A stretch of 5,275 bases of DNA, from positions 1 through 5,275 of the forward strand of contig JAFBAJ010000633.1 in the NCBI GenBank assembly GCA_019247865.1. The letters are read 5' to 3'. Positions 5,060 through 5,275 of this stretch are shown here, one piece after another. Numbering within the stretch: the first letter of the stretch is position 1; each line of letters starts with the position of its first letter. The notes beneath the pieces were generated by a model. That model worked only from the letters and a program-made list of their open reading frames with translations. It had not been told where the DNA came from and did not search any database. Source of the DNA: Acidobacteriota bacterium (GTDB lineage Bacteria; Acidobacteriota; Blastocatellia; Pyrinomonadales; Pyrinomonadaceae). Position numbers and translations under genes: made by a program.

Positions 5060-5275
5060 ATGTTCAGAGAACCGTTGGAAGCGATCATCGAACGCACGGA
5101 TGGATGCACGGGCGCGCTCATCATGGGCACGGACGGCATCGCAGTCGAGAAGGTCTTGACGCCCGAAGGGCGCGACACCAACCTTGACGTAGCCGCTGCG
5201 GAATTCACTTCACTGGTGCGCAACGCACAGCGCGCCGGGACGGACACAGGGCTCGGCGACCTGCGCGAGCTGGTC
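5060..5275 (+). CDS. Roadblock/LC7-domain protein, MglB-like (5' part)
   Basis: 72 codons are visible before the window ends; there is no stop yet. The N-terminus MFREPLEAIIERTDG is the first helix of a Roadblock/LC7 fold. It is followed by the strand pair TGALIMGTDGIAVEKV, with the typical G-x-DG-x-x-V-E turn, and a second helix (about residues 42-60, DVAAAEFTSLVRNAQRAG). Family knowledge: these small cytoplasmic proteins dimerise and regulate or scaffold Ras-like GTPases; MglB is the activator of MglA, which sets polarity of type IV pili and gliding in Myxococcus. Placement 23 bases after pilQ, with its own ribosome binding site, suggests a pilus-linked regulatory role, but no GTPase gene is visible here. 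It could equally be a roadblock protein of unrelated function. No symbol is given because the C-terminal half is missing. Confidence 0.85.
   Translation, partial: MFREPLEAIIERTDGCTGALIMGTDGIAVEKVLTPEGRDTNLDVAAAEFTSLVRNAQRAGTDTGLGDLRELV

Noticed and set aside
1..5275. Mobile elements, CRISPR arrays, tRNA or rRNA genes
   Set aside because: No transposase, spaced direct repeats, attachment site or structural RNA sequence is visible; all coding capacity is explained by the pilus genes and the roadblock gene.

Overview
This window is a GC-rich, densely packed stretch of bacterial chromosome, read entirely on the + strand. It carries the alignment and outer-membrane part of a type IV pilus locus in the classical order: pilM (3' end only), pilN, pilO, pilP and pilQ. 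The start of a small Roadblock/LC7-domain gene follows. The protein style suggests a Gram-negative diderm, and my best guess is Acidobacteriota. The pointers are a PilM with a VDVDAFALQN motif, a PilQ with glycine-rich insertions, and a roadblock gene directly after pilQ. No rRNA, tRNA or diagnostic marker is present, so Myxococcota or another delta-type lineage cannot be excluded.

Layout. Bases 1-629 hold the C-terminal two thirds of PilM, a cytoplasmic actin-like protein. Its stop overlaps the pilN start as ATGA. pilN (626-1369) and pilO (1417-2067) encode the paired inner-membrane proteins with a transmembrane helix, a coiled coil and a periplasmic domain. pilP (2093-2704) encodes the periplasmic adaptor. 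A 220-base gap (2705-2924) follows, far longer than the other spacers (4-base overlap, then 47, 25 and 23 bases), and it is full of inverted repeats. pilQ (2925-5036) encodes the outer-membrane secretin. From 5060 to the window end is the N-terminal part of a Roadblock/LC7 protein.

How they work together, from established knowledge of the family: PilM binds the cytoplasmic N-terminus of PilN. PilN and PilO dimerise in the inner membrane and periplasm. PilP links them to the N0 domain of PilQ. PilQ forms the gated ring through which the pilus leaves the cell. Roadblock/LC7 proteins act as regulators or scaffolds of small Ras-like GTPases (MglB on MglA, for example), so the last gene may tie pilus polarity or activity to a GTPase switch. 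That last step is inference.

Nothing looks like a mobile element, a CRISPR array or an unknown multi-gene system. The gene content is ordinary. The least explained DNA is the pilP-pilQ gap. It contains a two-tier hairpin with two perfect stems, a competing small hairpin, a third stem overlapping two tiny reading frames, and a 5-bp hairpin that embeds the pilQ Shine-Dalgarno sequence. A second feature worth a look is that PilN, PilO, PilP and PilQ all end in low-complexity tails.
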